Origin: Actinomycetota bacterium
GTDB lineage: Bacteria > Actinomycetota > Thermoleophilia > Miltoncostaeales > Miltoncostaeaceae
Assembly (NCBI GenBank): GCA_016870155.1
Contig: VGCE01000012.1
Location: 1-39,752 of the forward strand
Reading direction: 5' to 3'
DNA length: 39,752 bases
Shown here: positions 16,315-24,894 of the stretch, piece by piece
How positions within the stretch are numbered: the stretch's first letter is position 1
Layout of the letters: each line of letters starts with the position of its first letter
Notes under the pieces: generated by a model
Told to the model about the DNA's origin: nothing
Seen by the model: the letters and a program-made list of their open reading frames with translations, nothing else
Databases searched by the model: none
Program-made: the position numbers and the translations under genes

Positions 16315-17913
16315 TCAGGGGTTGATCTCCACGGGCATGTTCACGGCGACGTACTCGTAGAGCTCCTCGACGTCGGAGATGTGCATGCGCAGGCAGCCGT
16401 GGCTGGCGGCGGTGCCGATGCTCCAGTCAGCATAGGTGCCATGGATTCCCACGGCGGGCGCGGAGGTGCCGATCCAGCGCGTGCCCAGCGGGTTGCCCGG
16501 CCCGGGCGGGATCTCACCGAGGCCCTCGGCCCATGGCGAGTCGGGCGGGATCCACGTGGGGTTCTTCTGCTTGGTCACGATCTTGTAGCTGCCGGTGGGC
16601 GTGGGGTACTGCGGCTGCCCGATTGCCACGCGGTAGGTCTTCACCACCTTGCCGTCGCGCTCGATCGTGAGGGTGGTTGCCGAGAGGTCGATGGTGATCT
16701 TGCCCACGATCGCGCGCAGCGTGCGGGCGTCCACCTTGCCGTTCTGCTTCAGCTTGTGCTTACGCTGGTACTTCTTGACCGCTGCGACGGTCTTGGCGTC
16801 GTACTTGCCGGTGGCCCCGCCCTTCCACAGGCCAATCTTCCCCAGGCGCTCCTGCAGCTGGTCTACGTCGGCGCCCACGGCGCCCTCCATCAGCTGCTGC
16901 GTGCCGAACTCGCTCGAGGTGTCCACGAACGACATGAACTCCTGGCGGGCCACGTTGCCGCCGGGGTCGCGTACCCATACCGACACCACGTTGTTGCCCT
17001 CGGCCAGCTTGCCGGGAGCCAGCGTGAACGTGTTGCCCTTGATGGTGAGCGTGGGCCCGGTGCCGTCGCTCGCGGCCTGCGAATCGGCGGTGGCGGTCTC
17101 GCCGGCCATGGCGTCGCGGCCCTTGAGCACCGGAATCTGCTGGCCGTTGATCTTCGCGCCGAAGATGAGGTCGCGCGGCTTGTCGCCACCCACCTTGCCG
17201 TAGATCACCGGGGCGGACGTGGTGGTGAGCTTGCTCAGCTTCGTCTCGCCCACGAGCACCAGGGTGGGCTTCCGGGTGTCCACGACGATCGCACGCTTCT
17301 TCGTGGTGGAGTTGCCGGCCTCGTCGGTGGCCGTGAACACCACGTTGGCGCGTCCCTCGGGCAGCGTGCCCTGCATGCTCCAGGCTCCGGTGGATGAGTC
17401 GGCTGCCACGGCCACGTGGCCACCCGCCCACGATGCCTGCACCACGGATCCGGGCTGGGTGGTGCCGGCGAAGCGCACGTCGCGGGTGTTCACGCCGTCG
17501 CCGATCGGCACGTTCACCTTGAGCGGCGGGGCCTTCTTGTCGACGGTGAAGGTCCACTCGGCCGACGCCCCGCGCGAGAACAGGTTGCTGGCCGAGTACG
17601 ACACCGCCATGGTGTGGGTGCCCTCGGCGAGCTTCGGGGCGTCCACCACGATTCCGTCCCCGGCGCCCGCCACCTTGTCGGTGACGTCCGTGCCGTCGAT
17701 GCTCACCGAGAGGTCGCCCATGGCGCCCGAGGTGGTGCCCACCACGATGGGCCGCTTCGCGGGATTGATGGAGCCGTCGGCGGTGGGTTGCAGCGGGTTC
17801 ACCACGGGCCGGGTGGTCCACTCCACCACGAGGAAGGCGGCGAGCAGGCCGGTCGCCACGATGCCGATTACGGTCACCGTGATCAGCCCGCTACGTGTTC
17901 CGAGTCCCCGCAT
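16315..17913 (-). CDS. L,D-transpeptidase (YkuD) with Ig-like and peptidoglycan-binding domains
   Basis: 532 aa. One N-terminal membrane segment (about 9-29, ITVTVIGIVATGLLAAFLVV) anchors it outside the cell. Residues 45-340 are Ig-like beta domains (for example FTATDEAGNSTTKKRAIVVD). A peptidoglycan-binding module lies at about 345-405 (VDQLQERLGKIGLWKGGATG). The YkuD catalytic domain ends the protein with HGTYADW and SHGCLRM, nucleophile Cys507. It should form 3-3 cross-links in peptidoglycan or attach proteins to it. The ATG has GGAGGG just upstream and a TATGTT -10 box at 17942-17947. It is the first gene of the thioredoxin operon. Confidence 0.93.
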   Translation of the reverse strand: MRGLGTRSGLITVTVIGIVATGLLAAFLVVEWTTRPVVNPLQPTADGSINPAKRPIVVGTTSGAMGDLSVSIDGTDVTDKVAGAGDGIVVDAPKLAEGTHTMAVSYSASNLFSRGASAEWTFTVDKKAPPLKVNVPIGDGVNTRDVRFAGTTQPGSVVQASWAGGHVAVAADSSTGAWSMQGTLPEGRANVVFTATDEAGNSTTKKRAIVVDTRKPTLVLVGETKLSKLTTTSAPVIYGKVGGDKPRDLIFGAKINGQQIPVLKGRDAMAGETATADSQAASDGTGPTLTIKGNTFTLAPGKLAEGNNVVSVWVRDPGGNVARQEFMSFVDTSSEFGTQQLMEGAVGADVDQLQERLGKIGLWKGGATGKYDAKTVAAVKKYQRKHKLKQNGKVDARTLRAIVGKITIDLSATTLTIERDGKVVKTYRVAIGQPQYPTPTGSYKIVTKQKNPTWIPPDSPWAEGLGEIPPGPGNPLGTRWIGTSAPAVGIHGTYADWSIGTAASHGCLRMHISDVEELYEYVAVNMPVEINP

Positions 17914-17941
17914 GCCCTCCGACGCCCGTCAGCCCGGCCGG

Positions 17942-17947
17942 AACATA
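17942..17947 (-). promoter_or_regulatory. -10 box for the L,D-transpeptidase gene
   Basis: TATGTT on the minus strand, 28 nt before the ATG at 17913. The leader contains GGAGGG next to the start. Unlike its neighbours this promoter gives a leadered mRNA. Confidence 0.4.
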
Positions 17948-18002
17948 CCAGCCACCCACGCCGCGGAAGTCGACCCCGGGTGCACTCCGGATGGCTGTCA
18001 GA

Positions 18003-18788
18003 TCAGGCGGCCAGCGCGCGCATGAGCGCGAGCGCACCGTCGGTGCCCGGCACCGCCTCATCGGCCTGCGCGCGCAGCTGGGCATCCACCTCTGGCCCGT
18101 CGGCGAGCACGCACCACGCGTGGTCGAGTTGCCCGTTCGCCACCATCTCGCGCATGGCCCGCCAGGCATCGGCATCGGTGTGGTCGTCGCCTACGTAGAG
18201 CACGCGCCGTGCTCCCGCGGCGGCCACGATTGCCGCGAGCGCCGTGCCCTTGTGCACCTGCACGTCGGGCAGCAGCTCGAGGATCATCTTGCCGTCACGC
18301 GTGCGAAGCCCGGCTGCGATCGCCGCCGGGCGCACCTCGGCGCGCAGCCACTCGCCGGTGGCCGAGGGGTCGGGGGCCCCGCGGTAGTGCAGGCTCACCG
18401 AGGCGCCCTTGTCCTCCATCCACGCGCCACGCGACGCCAGCGCCTCTGCGTCGAGTACCCCGACGAATTCCCGCAGTCGCCTCGCCGCGGGCTCGGCACC
18501 CGGCACCCCGTGGGCCCGCCCCCCGGGGCCAGCCACCTCGAGCCCGTGGTTGCCGCCCCGGGCGATGCCCGGTACCGGAACCATGCGGTCCACATCGGCC
18601 ATGCCGCGACCGCTGATCACCCCTGCCAGCAGGTAGCGGTCGGCCAGGGCGGACAGCAGCGCCAGGGCCTCGTCGGGCACCCGGGCATCGGCGGCGTTCG
18701 GCACGATGGGCGCGAGCACGCCGTCGATGTCGAACAGCAGCGCGCTCTGCCCCGGGTGATCGCGCAGGTGGGTGATCATCTGGCTCAC
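18003..18788 (-). CDS. otsB: Trehalose-6-phosphate phosphatase (OtsB-like HAD)
   Basis: 261 aa. HAD motif I is LLFDIDGVLAPI with Asp20 and Asp22; GVISGRG is motif II, HGLEV and KGASVSLHYR are typical of OtsB, and YVGDDHTDADAW is the metal-binding motif. It should remove phosphate from trehalose-6-phosphate. The usual DGT is DGV here, and no otsA is in the window, so a phosphatase for a related sugar phosphate is possible. GTG at 18788 is chosen because TAGCGT ends 8 nt before it; an ATG at 18779 is the alternative. The gene is divergent from tetR across a structured 234-nt gap. Confidence 0.85.
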   Translation of the reverse strand: MSQMITHLRDHPGQSALLFDIDGVLAPIVPNAADARVPDEALALLSALADRYLLAGVISGRGMADVDRMVPVPGIARGGNHGLEVAGPGGRAHGVPGAEPAARRLREFVGVLDAEALASRGAWMEDKGASVSLHYRGAPDPSATGEWLRAEVRPAAIAAGLRTRDGKMILELLPDVQVHKGTALAAIVAAAGARRVLYVGDDHTDADAWRAMREMVANGQLDHAWCVLADGPEVDAQLRAQADEAVPGTDGALALMRALAA

Positions 18789-18796
18789 GGCAACTG

Positions 18797-18802
18797 ACGC
18801 TA
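18797..18802 (-). promoter_or_regulatory. -10 box for otsB (leaderless)
   Basis: TAGCGT on the minus strand, 8 nt before the GTG. The -35 region would fall at about 18820-18825, inside the left arm of the inverted repeat described next. Confidence 0.45.
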
Positions 18803-18814
18803 ACACCGGCCCCC

Positions 18815-18892
18815 ACGTGCATCGCAGGCCGGGCGATCGCCGAACGCGTGGTGCGCACGCGTCCGGACCCACCGCGGGCCTGCGATGTGCGT
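18815..18892. promoter_or_regulatory. Large co-centred inverted repeat between otsB and tetR
   Basis: The outer arms are 18815-18830 and 18877-18892: sixteen base pairs including two G-T pairs, the inner eleven perfect (CATCGCAGGCC against GGCCTGCGATG). An inner palindrome, ACGCGTG-GTGCG-CACGCGT at 18844-18862, has the same centre to within one base. It could be a TetR-family operator controlling both genes, or a long hairpin in RNA. Function is inferred from position. Confidence 0.6.
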
Positions 18893-18940
18893 CATGCTCA
18901 GCAGACCACCGGGTCGGCGGGATCGGGTGGATGCGGGGTG

Positions 18941-18946
18941 TAGGGT
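18941..18946 (+). promoter_or_regulatory. Candidate -10 box for tetR
   Basis: TAGGGT, 77 nt before the tetR ATG. It would give a leader of about 70 nt, which ends with GGGAGG and GGAG near the start codon. The -35 region is not convincing. Confidence 0.35.
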
Positions 18947-19022
18947 CTTCGGCAGCGCAGACAGAGGTTGCACGCCGTCCCCCCGCTGCACGACAACGCC
19001 ACACCGGGAGGTTCGGAGAGTC

Positions 19023-19631
19023 ATGGCCACCACGTCCAGCGAGAAGCAGAGCGCACCAGCTCGCCGCCCCCGGGGGCGCCCGCGCGACCCGCGCGTGGAG
19101 GGCGCCGTGCTCGGCGCCACGCGCGAGCTGCTGCTGGATCGCGGCTACGGCGGGCTCACCATCGCCGCCGTGGCCGACATGGCCGGGGTGGGCAAGGGCA
19201 CCATCTACCTGCGCTGGCCCGACAAGGAGTCGCTCGTGGTGGGCGCGCTGGCCGCGGTGTGGAGCCGGGTGGACGACCCCGACACCGGTGCGCTGCGCGA
19301 CGACCTGCTCACGCTCATGATCGGATTGATGCGCGACGTGAACGGCCGCGACGGACGGCTGCCCTTCGAGATCCTCCCTGAGCTGCAGCGATCGGGCGCG
19401 CTCCGGGCCTATTGGAACAACGAGATCGCCCGCCCACGGGCCGTCGTCGCACTCGACTGCCTGTCCCGCGGGGTGGAGCGCGGTGAGATGCGAGCCGACG
19501 TCGACCCGATGCAGGCGTGGCAGTTGCTCGCGAGCCCGCTCGTGGCCGTTGCCGCAGTGGACGACAAGAAGTTGAGCACCCAGCAGGTGACCGCCTGGGT
19601 GGACATCTTCCTGAGGGGCGTCGCCCCCTAG
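19023..19631 (+). CDS. TetR-family transcriptional regulator
   Basis: 202 aa. The N-terminal helix-turn-helix follows the basic RRPRGRPRDPRVE: TIAAVADMAGVGKGTIYLRWPDKESLV (about 51-77) is the TetR recognition region. The C-terminal ligand-binding domain contains the TetR_C-type helices (FEILPELQRSGALRAYW). The ligand is unknown. GGAG lies about 7 nt before the ATG. It diverges from otsB and may bind the dyad between them. Its TAG and the nuoN TAG overlap on opposite strands in the palindrome CCCCTAGGGG. Confidence 0.92.
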   Translation: MATTSSEKQSAPARRPRGRPRDPRVEGAVLGATRELLLDRGYGGLTIAAVADMAGVGKGTIYLRWPDKESLVVGALAAVWSRVDDPDTGALRDDLLTLMIGLMRDVNGRDGRLPFEILPELQRSGALRAYWNNEIARPRAVVALDCLSRGVERGEMRADVDPMQAWQLLASPLVAVAAVDDKKLSTQQVTAWVDIFLRGVAP

Positions 19632-19634
19632 GGG
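19625..19634. other. Palindrome joining the convergent tetR and nuoN stops
   Basis: CCCCTAGGGG is a perfect 10-bp palindrome. Its central CTAG supplies the TAG stop of tetR (19629-19631) and, on the other strand, the TAG stop of nuoN (19628-19630). There is no intergenic terminator between the two genes. Confidence 0.8.
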
Positions 19635-21076
19635 ATGACTAGCGCGCGGGCGGCGCCCGCGCAGAGGTCCAGCAGGGGCTGCGCCCAGACGGCCAGGGCG
19701 ATGATGGCCACGGCACCTGCCGCGGCCACTGATGCCACCGACAGAGGAACGCGCAGCCTGCGCGCGGACCGCGCTCCCTCGGGCGCCGGCGACCACATGA
19801 CGATGACCACCCGCAGGTAGTAGACCACGCTCATCACGCTGGCCAGCGCGCCCACGATGGCCAGCCAGCTCATGCCGGCGTCCACGGCCGACCCGAACAG
19901 CAGGAACTTGCCCACGAACCCGGGCAACGGCGGGAAGCCCGCGAGCGAGGTCATCGCGAGGGTCATCACCACGCCGGCCCAGGGGCGGGCGCGGCCGAAT
20001 CCAGTGAAGGCCACCTGGGTGTCGCCGGCCTCCACCTCGCGCTCGCGCAGCATGACGATGGCGAACGCCGCGAGGGTCATGGCCACGTAGGCGAACAGGT
20101 AGTAGATGAGCGCCTCGGCGCCGGCCGCGGTGCCCACGGCCACGCCGATGAGCAGGTAGCCCGCCTGCGCGATGCTCGACCACGCGAGCATGCGCTTGAT
20201 GTTCCCTTGCATGAGCGCGCCCACGTTGCCCACTACCATGGTCACCACGGCGAGGGCGCCGATGAGCGCGCGCCAGTCGCCCGATGCCTGCTGGGTGGCC
20301 CCGGTGAACACCAGCAGGAACGCGCCCATGGCGGCCACCTTGGTGCCCGTGCCCATGAACGCGGTGACCGGCGTGGGGGCGCCCTGGTACACGTCGGGCG
20401 TCCACATGTGGAATGGCACGGCGCTTGCCTTGAAGCCCAGGGCCACCACGATCAGCACGATGGCCGCCACCAGCAGCGGCTCGGTGAGCAGGCCGTCCAT
20501 GGTGTCGAGCTTCAGCGCGATGCCGGTGAGCGATGTGGTGCCCGTGGCGCCATAGAGGAGCGCGAAGCCGTAGATGAGGATCGCCGTGCCGATCGAGCCC
20601 GTGATCAGGTACTTGAGCCCGCTCTCGCGCGACCTCTCGCGCGACACCTCGATGGCGCAGAGGATGTACAGCGCCACCGACAGCAGCTCGATGCCGATGA
20701 ACAGCGTGATGAGGTCGCCGCTCATCACCGTGAGCATCATCCCCGTGGCGGCGGCAAGCACCAGGCCCACGAACTCCGGGCGGCGTCCGGCGGCCGAGGG
20801 CTCGCCCCACGAGAAGAGGATCGCCGCAAGCGCCGCGGGAAGGATGATCCACGTGAGCAGCAGTCCGAAGCGATCGATGCGCAGCTCACCCGAGAACGCC
20901 ACCTGACGCTCGCCCCACTGGGCCACGGCGAGGGCGAGGGTGGCCACGATTCCTGCGAAGCCCACCCACTCGGGCAGCCGGCGCCACGTGGATGGCAGCG
21001 GCACCACGGCCAGTACCAGCGCCAGCACCGTGGCCGCACTCATCACGTAGAGGGTGAGTGCTGCCCCGGCGTTCAC
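19628..21076 (-). CDS. nuoN: NADH-quinone oxidoreductase subunit N
   Basis: 482 aa, about 14 membrane helices. One of the three antiporter-like proton-pumping subunits of complex I. Conserved parts include the GIELLSVALYIL helix with its glutamate, FKASAVPFHMWTPDVYQGAPTPVTAFM with the pumping lysine, and KRMLAWSSIAQAGY. The GTG at 21076 overlaps the nuoM stop as GTGA; the longer open frame upstream is antisense noise. It is the last gene of the operon, and it runs into tetR with overlapping stops. Confidence 0.95.
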   Translation of the reverse strand: MNAGAALTLYVMSAATVLALVLAVVPLPSTWRRLPEWVGFAGIVATLALAVAQWGERQVAFSGELRIDRFGLLLTWIILPAALAAILFSWGEPSAAGRRPEFVGLVLAAATGMMLTVMSGDLITLFIGIELLSVALYILCAIEVSRERSRESGLKYLITGSIGTAILIYGFALLYGATGTTSLTGIALKLDTMDGLLTEPLLVAAIVLIVVALGFKASAVPFHMWTPDVYQGAPTPVTAFMGTGTKVAAMGAFLLVFTGATQQASGDWRALIGALAVVTMVVGNVGALMQGNIKRMLAWSSIAQAGYLLIGVAVGTAAGAEALIYYLFAYVAMTLAAFAIVMLREREVEAGDTQVAFTGFGRARPWAGVVMTLAMTSLAGFPPLPGFVGKFLLFGSAVDAGMSWLAIVGALASVMSVVYYLRVVIVMWSPAPEGARSARRLRVPLSVASVAAAGAVAIIALAVWAQPLLDLCAGAARALVIP

Positions 21077-22656
21077 GGCCGCACCCCCGCGGCGCCGGGT
21101 GGCGGCTCGGAGGCCGTGCCCACGGCTGCCGCGCGATCGGGCAGCACGCCGATCTGGTCGGTCGGCCGCTCGAGCACGATCTGCGCGGGTGCCACGGCCA
21201 GGTCGGTGCTGGCGCGCGTGGGGGCCACGATGCTGTTCGGCCACACGGCGATCCACGCCATCATCAGGATGAGGGGCACGAGCACGATGGCGTCACGCGC
21301 GGTCATCTCGGCCGCCCGCCCGCCGTCCTGTACGCCCCGCGGCGGGCCGTTCATGGTGCCCTGGTACATGCGCAGCATGTACACCGCGGCGTAGATCACG
21401 CCCAGCAGGGCGATCACGGCCATCCACGCGTACTGGTCGAACACCCCGCCGAGGATGAAGAACTCGCCCACGAACGCGTTGGACCCCGGCAGCGCCAGCG
21501 CCGCCATGGTGACGAACAGGAACGCCACGGCCAGGCGCGGCGCGCCCCTGGCCAGCCCGCCCAGACGGTCGATGTCCTCGGTGCCGGTGCCGCGCGCCAG
21601 GATCATCACGATCACGAACGCCGCGGCCGCCACGATCCCGTGGTTGATCATCTGCAGCACGGCGCCCTGAGCGGCCAGGCGGTCGATCACGATGATGCCC
21701 AGCACGATGAACCCCAGGTGCGCCACGCTCGAGTAACCCACGAGCAGGCGCATGGTGGGCGCGCGCCAGGCGAGCAGCGACCCGTAGACGATTCCGATGA
21801 GCGCCAGGATGGCCACCGGGATGAGCAGGTTGCCGATGCCCTCCGGGAACATCGGCACGCCCACGCGCAGCAGGCCGTACACGCCAGCCTTGCTCATGAC
21901 CGCCGCCAGCAGGATGGTGACCACGATGGGCGCCTGCGAGTACACCCGCGGCAGCCAGCCGTGGAACGGCCAGAGGGGGATCTTGATGGCGAAGGCCAGC
22001 AGGAACCCCGCCAGCAGCACGGTGGCCGTGGCCTCGCCGTAGGGCACGCCCATGAGGTCGCGCATGAGGAACGACAGCTGGCCGGTGTGGTCCATGGCGA
22101 TGATGCCCGTGGCCACGATGGCCACCAGCATCAGCAGCGACCCCACCATGGTGTAGGCCACGAAGATCATGCCCGCGCTTCGCCGCTCGCTGCCGCCCCA
22201 GTTCCAGATGAGCAGCGCGAACGGGATGAGCATGAACTCCCAGAACACGTAGAAGAGGATCAGGTCGCCGGCGGTGAACAGCCCCAGCAGCCCGGCCTCG
22301 GCCAGCATGATGAGCGCCAGGAAGATCCCCCCGCGCTGCTGCGGCAGGCGCTGGCAGGCGAGGATCACCCCCAGCGTGAAGATGACGGTGGTGAGCAGCA
22401 CCAGCCAGATCGAGATGCCATCCACCCCGACATCCCACGACACCCCGGCCGCGGGAATCCAGTCGAGGTGGTCCACCTGCTGCAGCACCGCGAGGTCGCG
22501 GTCGAACAGCGCCAGCACCACGATGGATGCCGCCAGGGCCAGGAACGACCCCACGAGCACGATGCCCCGCGCCGTGCGCCGATCGCGCGCCGGCACGAAT
22601 GCCAGCACCAGCGCGGTGACCAGCGGGATCAATATGAGGGTGGACACCCAGGGCAT
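21073..22656 (-). CDS. nuoM: NADH-quinone oxidoreductase subunit M
   Basis: 527 aa antiporter-like proton-pumping subunit. Typical features are GISIWLVLLTTVIF in the N-terminal helices, FWEFMLIPFALLI with the conserved glutamate, FAIKIPLWPFHGWLPRVYSQAP with the pumping lysine, and YSSVAHLGF. The final 40 residues (TDLAVAPAQIVLERPTDQIG and beyond) form an extra soluble tail. Start ATG shares one base with the nuoL stop (TGATG). Confidence 0.96.
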   Translation of the reverse strand: MPWVSTLILIPLVTALVLAFVPARDRRTARGIVLVGSFLALAASIVVLALFDRDLAVLQQVDHLDWIPAAGVSWDVGVDGISIWLVLLTTVIFTLGVILACQRLPQQRGGIFLALIMLAEAGLLGLFTAGDLILFYVFWEFMLIPFALLIWNWGGSERRSAGMIFVAYTMVGSLLMLVAIVATGIIAMDHTGQLSFLMRDLMGVPYGEATATVLLAGFLLAFAIKIPLWPFHGWLPRVYSQAPIVVTILLAAVMSKAGVYGLLRVGVPMFPEGIGNLLIPVAILALIGIVYGSLLAWRAPTMRLLVGYSSVAHLGFIVLGIIVIDRLAAQGAVLQMINHGIVAAAAFVIVMILARGTGTEDIDRLGGLARGAPRLAVAFLFVTMAALALPGSNAFVGEFFILGGVFDQYAWMAVIALLGVIYAAVYMLRMYQGTMNGPPRGVQDGGRAAEMTARDAIVLVPLILMMAWIAVWPNSIVAPTRASTDLAVAPAQIVLERPTDQIGVLPDRAAAVGTASEPPPGAAGVRP

Positions 22657-24572
22657 CAGGACGTCCCCGCCAGCACGAGGGCGATCACGATGCCGGCCAG
22701 GCTGATGCCCAGCACCATCCAGAAGGTGTAGGCGCGCACCATGCCGCTCTGCGACGCGCTCACCACGCGCGACGCCCCGCGCACCACGGCCACGGTGCCG
22801 GTGATCAGCCCCTGTGGGCCATCGGGCTCCACCTTCGTGGCCATCACGTCGGCCACCTCGCGGCCGGGATCGACGAACAGGTCGTCATAGGCCCGGTCGA
22901 ACTCCCAGGCGTCGCCCATCACGCGCAGCGGGCCCGCGGCAACGCCTGCCAGGCGCTTCCTGCGCTCCGGGTCGGCGCCGAACAGCCACCAGGCCAGCGC
23001 GATGCCGCCGAAGGCCGCCACCAGCGACACGATGATGGTGATCACCTCGGCGGTGTGGGTGGGCTCGATGATCTCGGCGCCAGTGCCCAGCACCGGCGTG
23101 AGCCAGCTGTCGAGCCCGCGCCAGCCGAAGGGCACCTGCAGCCAGCCGCCCACGATGCTGAGGATTCCCAGGATCACCACGGGCACCGACATCCACCAGC
23201 GCGACGGGTGGGGCGTGGGGTCGTACCCGCCATCGGGCCCGGGGCCGAAGAACGCGCGGAACAGCAGCCGGAACATGTACAGCGCGGTGAGGAACGCCCC
23301 CACCACGCCCACCACCCAGCAGAACATCCCGAAGCCGCCGTAGGCCAGGGCGCTCGAGAGCACGTCGTCCTTGGCGAAGAAGCCCGCGAAGCCGGGGACG
23401 CCCGCGATTGCCAGGCAGCCCGCGCCCATGCCGAAGAACGCCACTCGCAGGTACTTGCGAAGCCCGCCCATCGCATCGAGGCTCTGCTCGTCGTTCAGGG
23501 CGTGGATGATGATGCCCGCCGCCAGGAACAGCGCCGCCTTGTAGAAGGCGTGCGCCATGAGCATGAACATGCCGCTGGCATACGCCCCCAGGCCCACGGC
23601 CATCACCATGTAGCCCACCTGGCTCACGGTGCTCCAGGCCAGCACGCGCTTGATGTCCACCTGCTGCAGCGCCACGGTGGCGGCCAGCAGCAGGGTGATG
23701 GCGCCCACGAAGGCCACGATGTCGCCGGCCAGCCACGACAGGTCGAAGAACGCATGGCAGCGCACGATCAGGTACACGCCGGCGGTGACCATGGTGGCGG
23801 CGTGGATGAGCGCGCTCACCGGGGTGGGGCCCTCCATGGCGTCGGGCAGCCACGTGTGCAGCGGCACCTGCGCGCTCTTGGCGGCCGAGCCCACGAACAG
23901 CAGCAGGCAGATGGCCAGCGCGGTGCCCGACTGCGCGCCCATCTCGGGGGCCCTGGCGAAGGCCTCGCCGTAGTCGAGCGTTCCGAGGGTGCGCAGGACC
24001 AGGAAGGCGCCCAGCACCAGGCCGACGTCGCCGATCACGTTGATCACGAACGCCTTCTTGGCGGCGGCCACCGCCGAGGGTCGCTGGTACCAGAACCCGA
24101 TGAGCAGGTACGACGCCAGGCCCACGAACGCCCAGCCCACGATGAGGAAGAAGAAGTTGGCGGCGAGCACCAGCAGCAACATCGCGAAGACGAACAGGTT
24201 CATGCACGCGAAGAACCGCCGGTAGTCGCGGTCGTGCTCCATGTACTCCACCGAGTACAGGTGGATGAGGAATCCCACCCCGGTGATGATGAGCATCATC
24301 ATCACGCTCAGCGGATCGACGAGGATCGCCAGGTTCACGTCCACGCCGCCGATGGAGATCCACTCGAATGCGCTCGAGGTGAACGCCCGGTCGTCGGCGG
24401 CGTTGCCGAGCAGCCCGGCGAAGATGGTTGCCGACAGGATGAACGCGAGGAGGATGCTGCCCACGCCCAGCACGCGCGTGACCGCGTGCGGCGGCTCCGT
24501 GGGCCAGCCGGCCAGCACCAGGCCGCTGATCAGCGGCACCACCAGCACGATCCATGCGAGCGCGGTGGCCAC
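22656..24572 (-). CDS. nuoL: NADH-quinone oxidoreductase subunit L
   Basis: 638 aa, the longest antiporter-like subunit of complex I, with the lateral helix that runs along the membrane arm. Landmarks are VDPLSVMMMLIITGVGFLIHLYSVEYM, the Lys-bearing SAAKSAQVPLHTWLPDAMEGPTPVSALIHAATMV, and WSTVSQVGYMVMAVGLG. The C-terminal region (about 500-638) includes the extended helix and a final membrane anchor. The GTG at 24572 follows the nuoK stop by 3 nt. Confidence 0.96.
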   Translation of the reverse strand: MATALAWIVLVVPLISGLVLAGWPTEPPHAVTRVLGVGSILLAFILSATIFAGLLGNAADDRAFTSSAFEWISIGGVDVNLAILVDPLSVMMMLIITGVGFLIHLYSVEYMEHDRDYRRFFACMNLFVFAMLLLVLAANFFFLIVGWAFVGLASYLLIGFWYQRPSAVAAAKKAFVINVIGDVGLVLGAFLVLRTLGTLDYGEAFARAPEMGAQSGTALAICLLLFVGSAAKSAQVPLHTWLPDAMEGPTPVSALIHAATMVTAGVYLIVRCHAFFDLSWLAGDIVAFVGAITLLLAATVALQQVDIKRVLAWSTVSQVGYMVMAVGLGAYASGMFMLMAHAFYKAALFLAAGIIIHALNDEQSLDAMGGLRKYLRVAFFGMGAGCLAIAGVPGFAGFFAKDDVLSSALAYGGFGMFCWVVGVVGAFLTALYMFRLLFRAFFGPGPDGGYDPTPHPSRWWMSVPVVILGILSIVGGWLQVPFGWRGLDSWLTPVLGTGAEIIEPTHTAEVITIIVSLVAAFGGIALAWWLFGADPERRKRLAGVAAGPLRVMGDAWEFDRAYDDLFVDPGREVADVMATKVEPDGPQGLITGTVAVVRGASRVVSASQSGMVRAYTFWMVLGISLAGIVIALVLAGTS

Positions 24573-24575
24573 GGG

Positions 24576-24881
24576 CTAGCCCTTCATCGCCGACAGTTCA
24601 TCGACGTCGAGGTTGGTGCGGTTGCGGAAGATCGCCACGGTGAGCCCGAGGCCGATCACCACCTCCGCCGCCGCCACCACCATCACCACGAGCGCGAACA
24701 CCTGGCCCGAGGGGTCATCCCACTGGCGCGAGAACCCGATGAGCGCCACGTTGCCGGCGTTGAGCATGAGCTCCACCGAGAGCAGGAGCATCAGCGGGTT
24801 GCGACGGCGCATCACGCCGATGAGCCCCAGCACCAGCAGGCCGAGCGACAGGGCCAGGTATGCCGCGATCGGCACGGTCAC
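24576..24881 (-). CDS. nuoK: NADH-quinone oxidoreductase subunit K
   Basis: 101 aa, three membrane helices, normal size. The membrane glutamates essential for proton transfer are Glu37 (SVELMLNAGN) and Glu73 (AAAEVVIGLG). GTG start; the nuoJ stop is 13 nt upstream. MRRRNPLMLLLSVE is the usual family stretch. Confidence 0.95.
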   Translation of the reverse strand: MTVPIAAYLALSLGLLVLGLIGVMRRRNPLMLLLSVELMLNAGNVALIGFSRQWDDPSGQVFALVVMVVAAAEVVIGLGLTVAIFRNRTNLDVDELSAMKG

Positions 24882-24894
24882 AGGCGGGCCCCGG

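Noticed and set aside
18789-20852. Extension of the otsB frame to a 949-codon protein
   Set aside because: The extra part crosses the otsB promoter, tetR and part of nuoN in antisense; OtsB motifs begin only after 18788.
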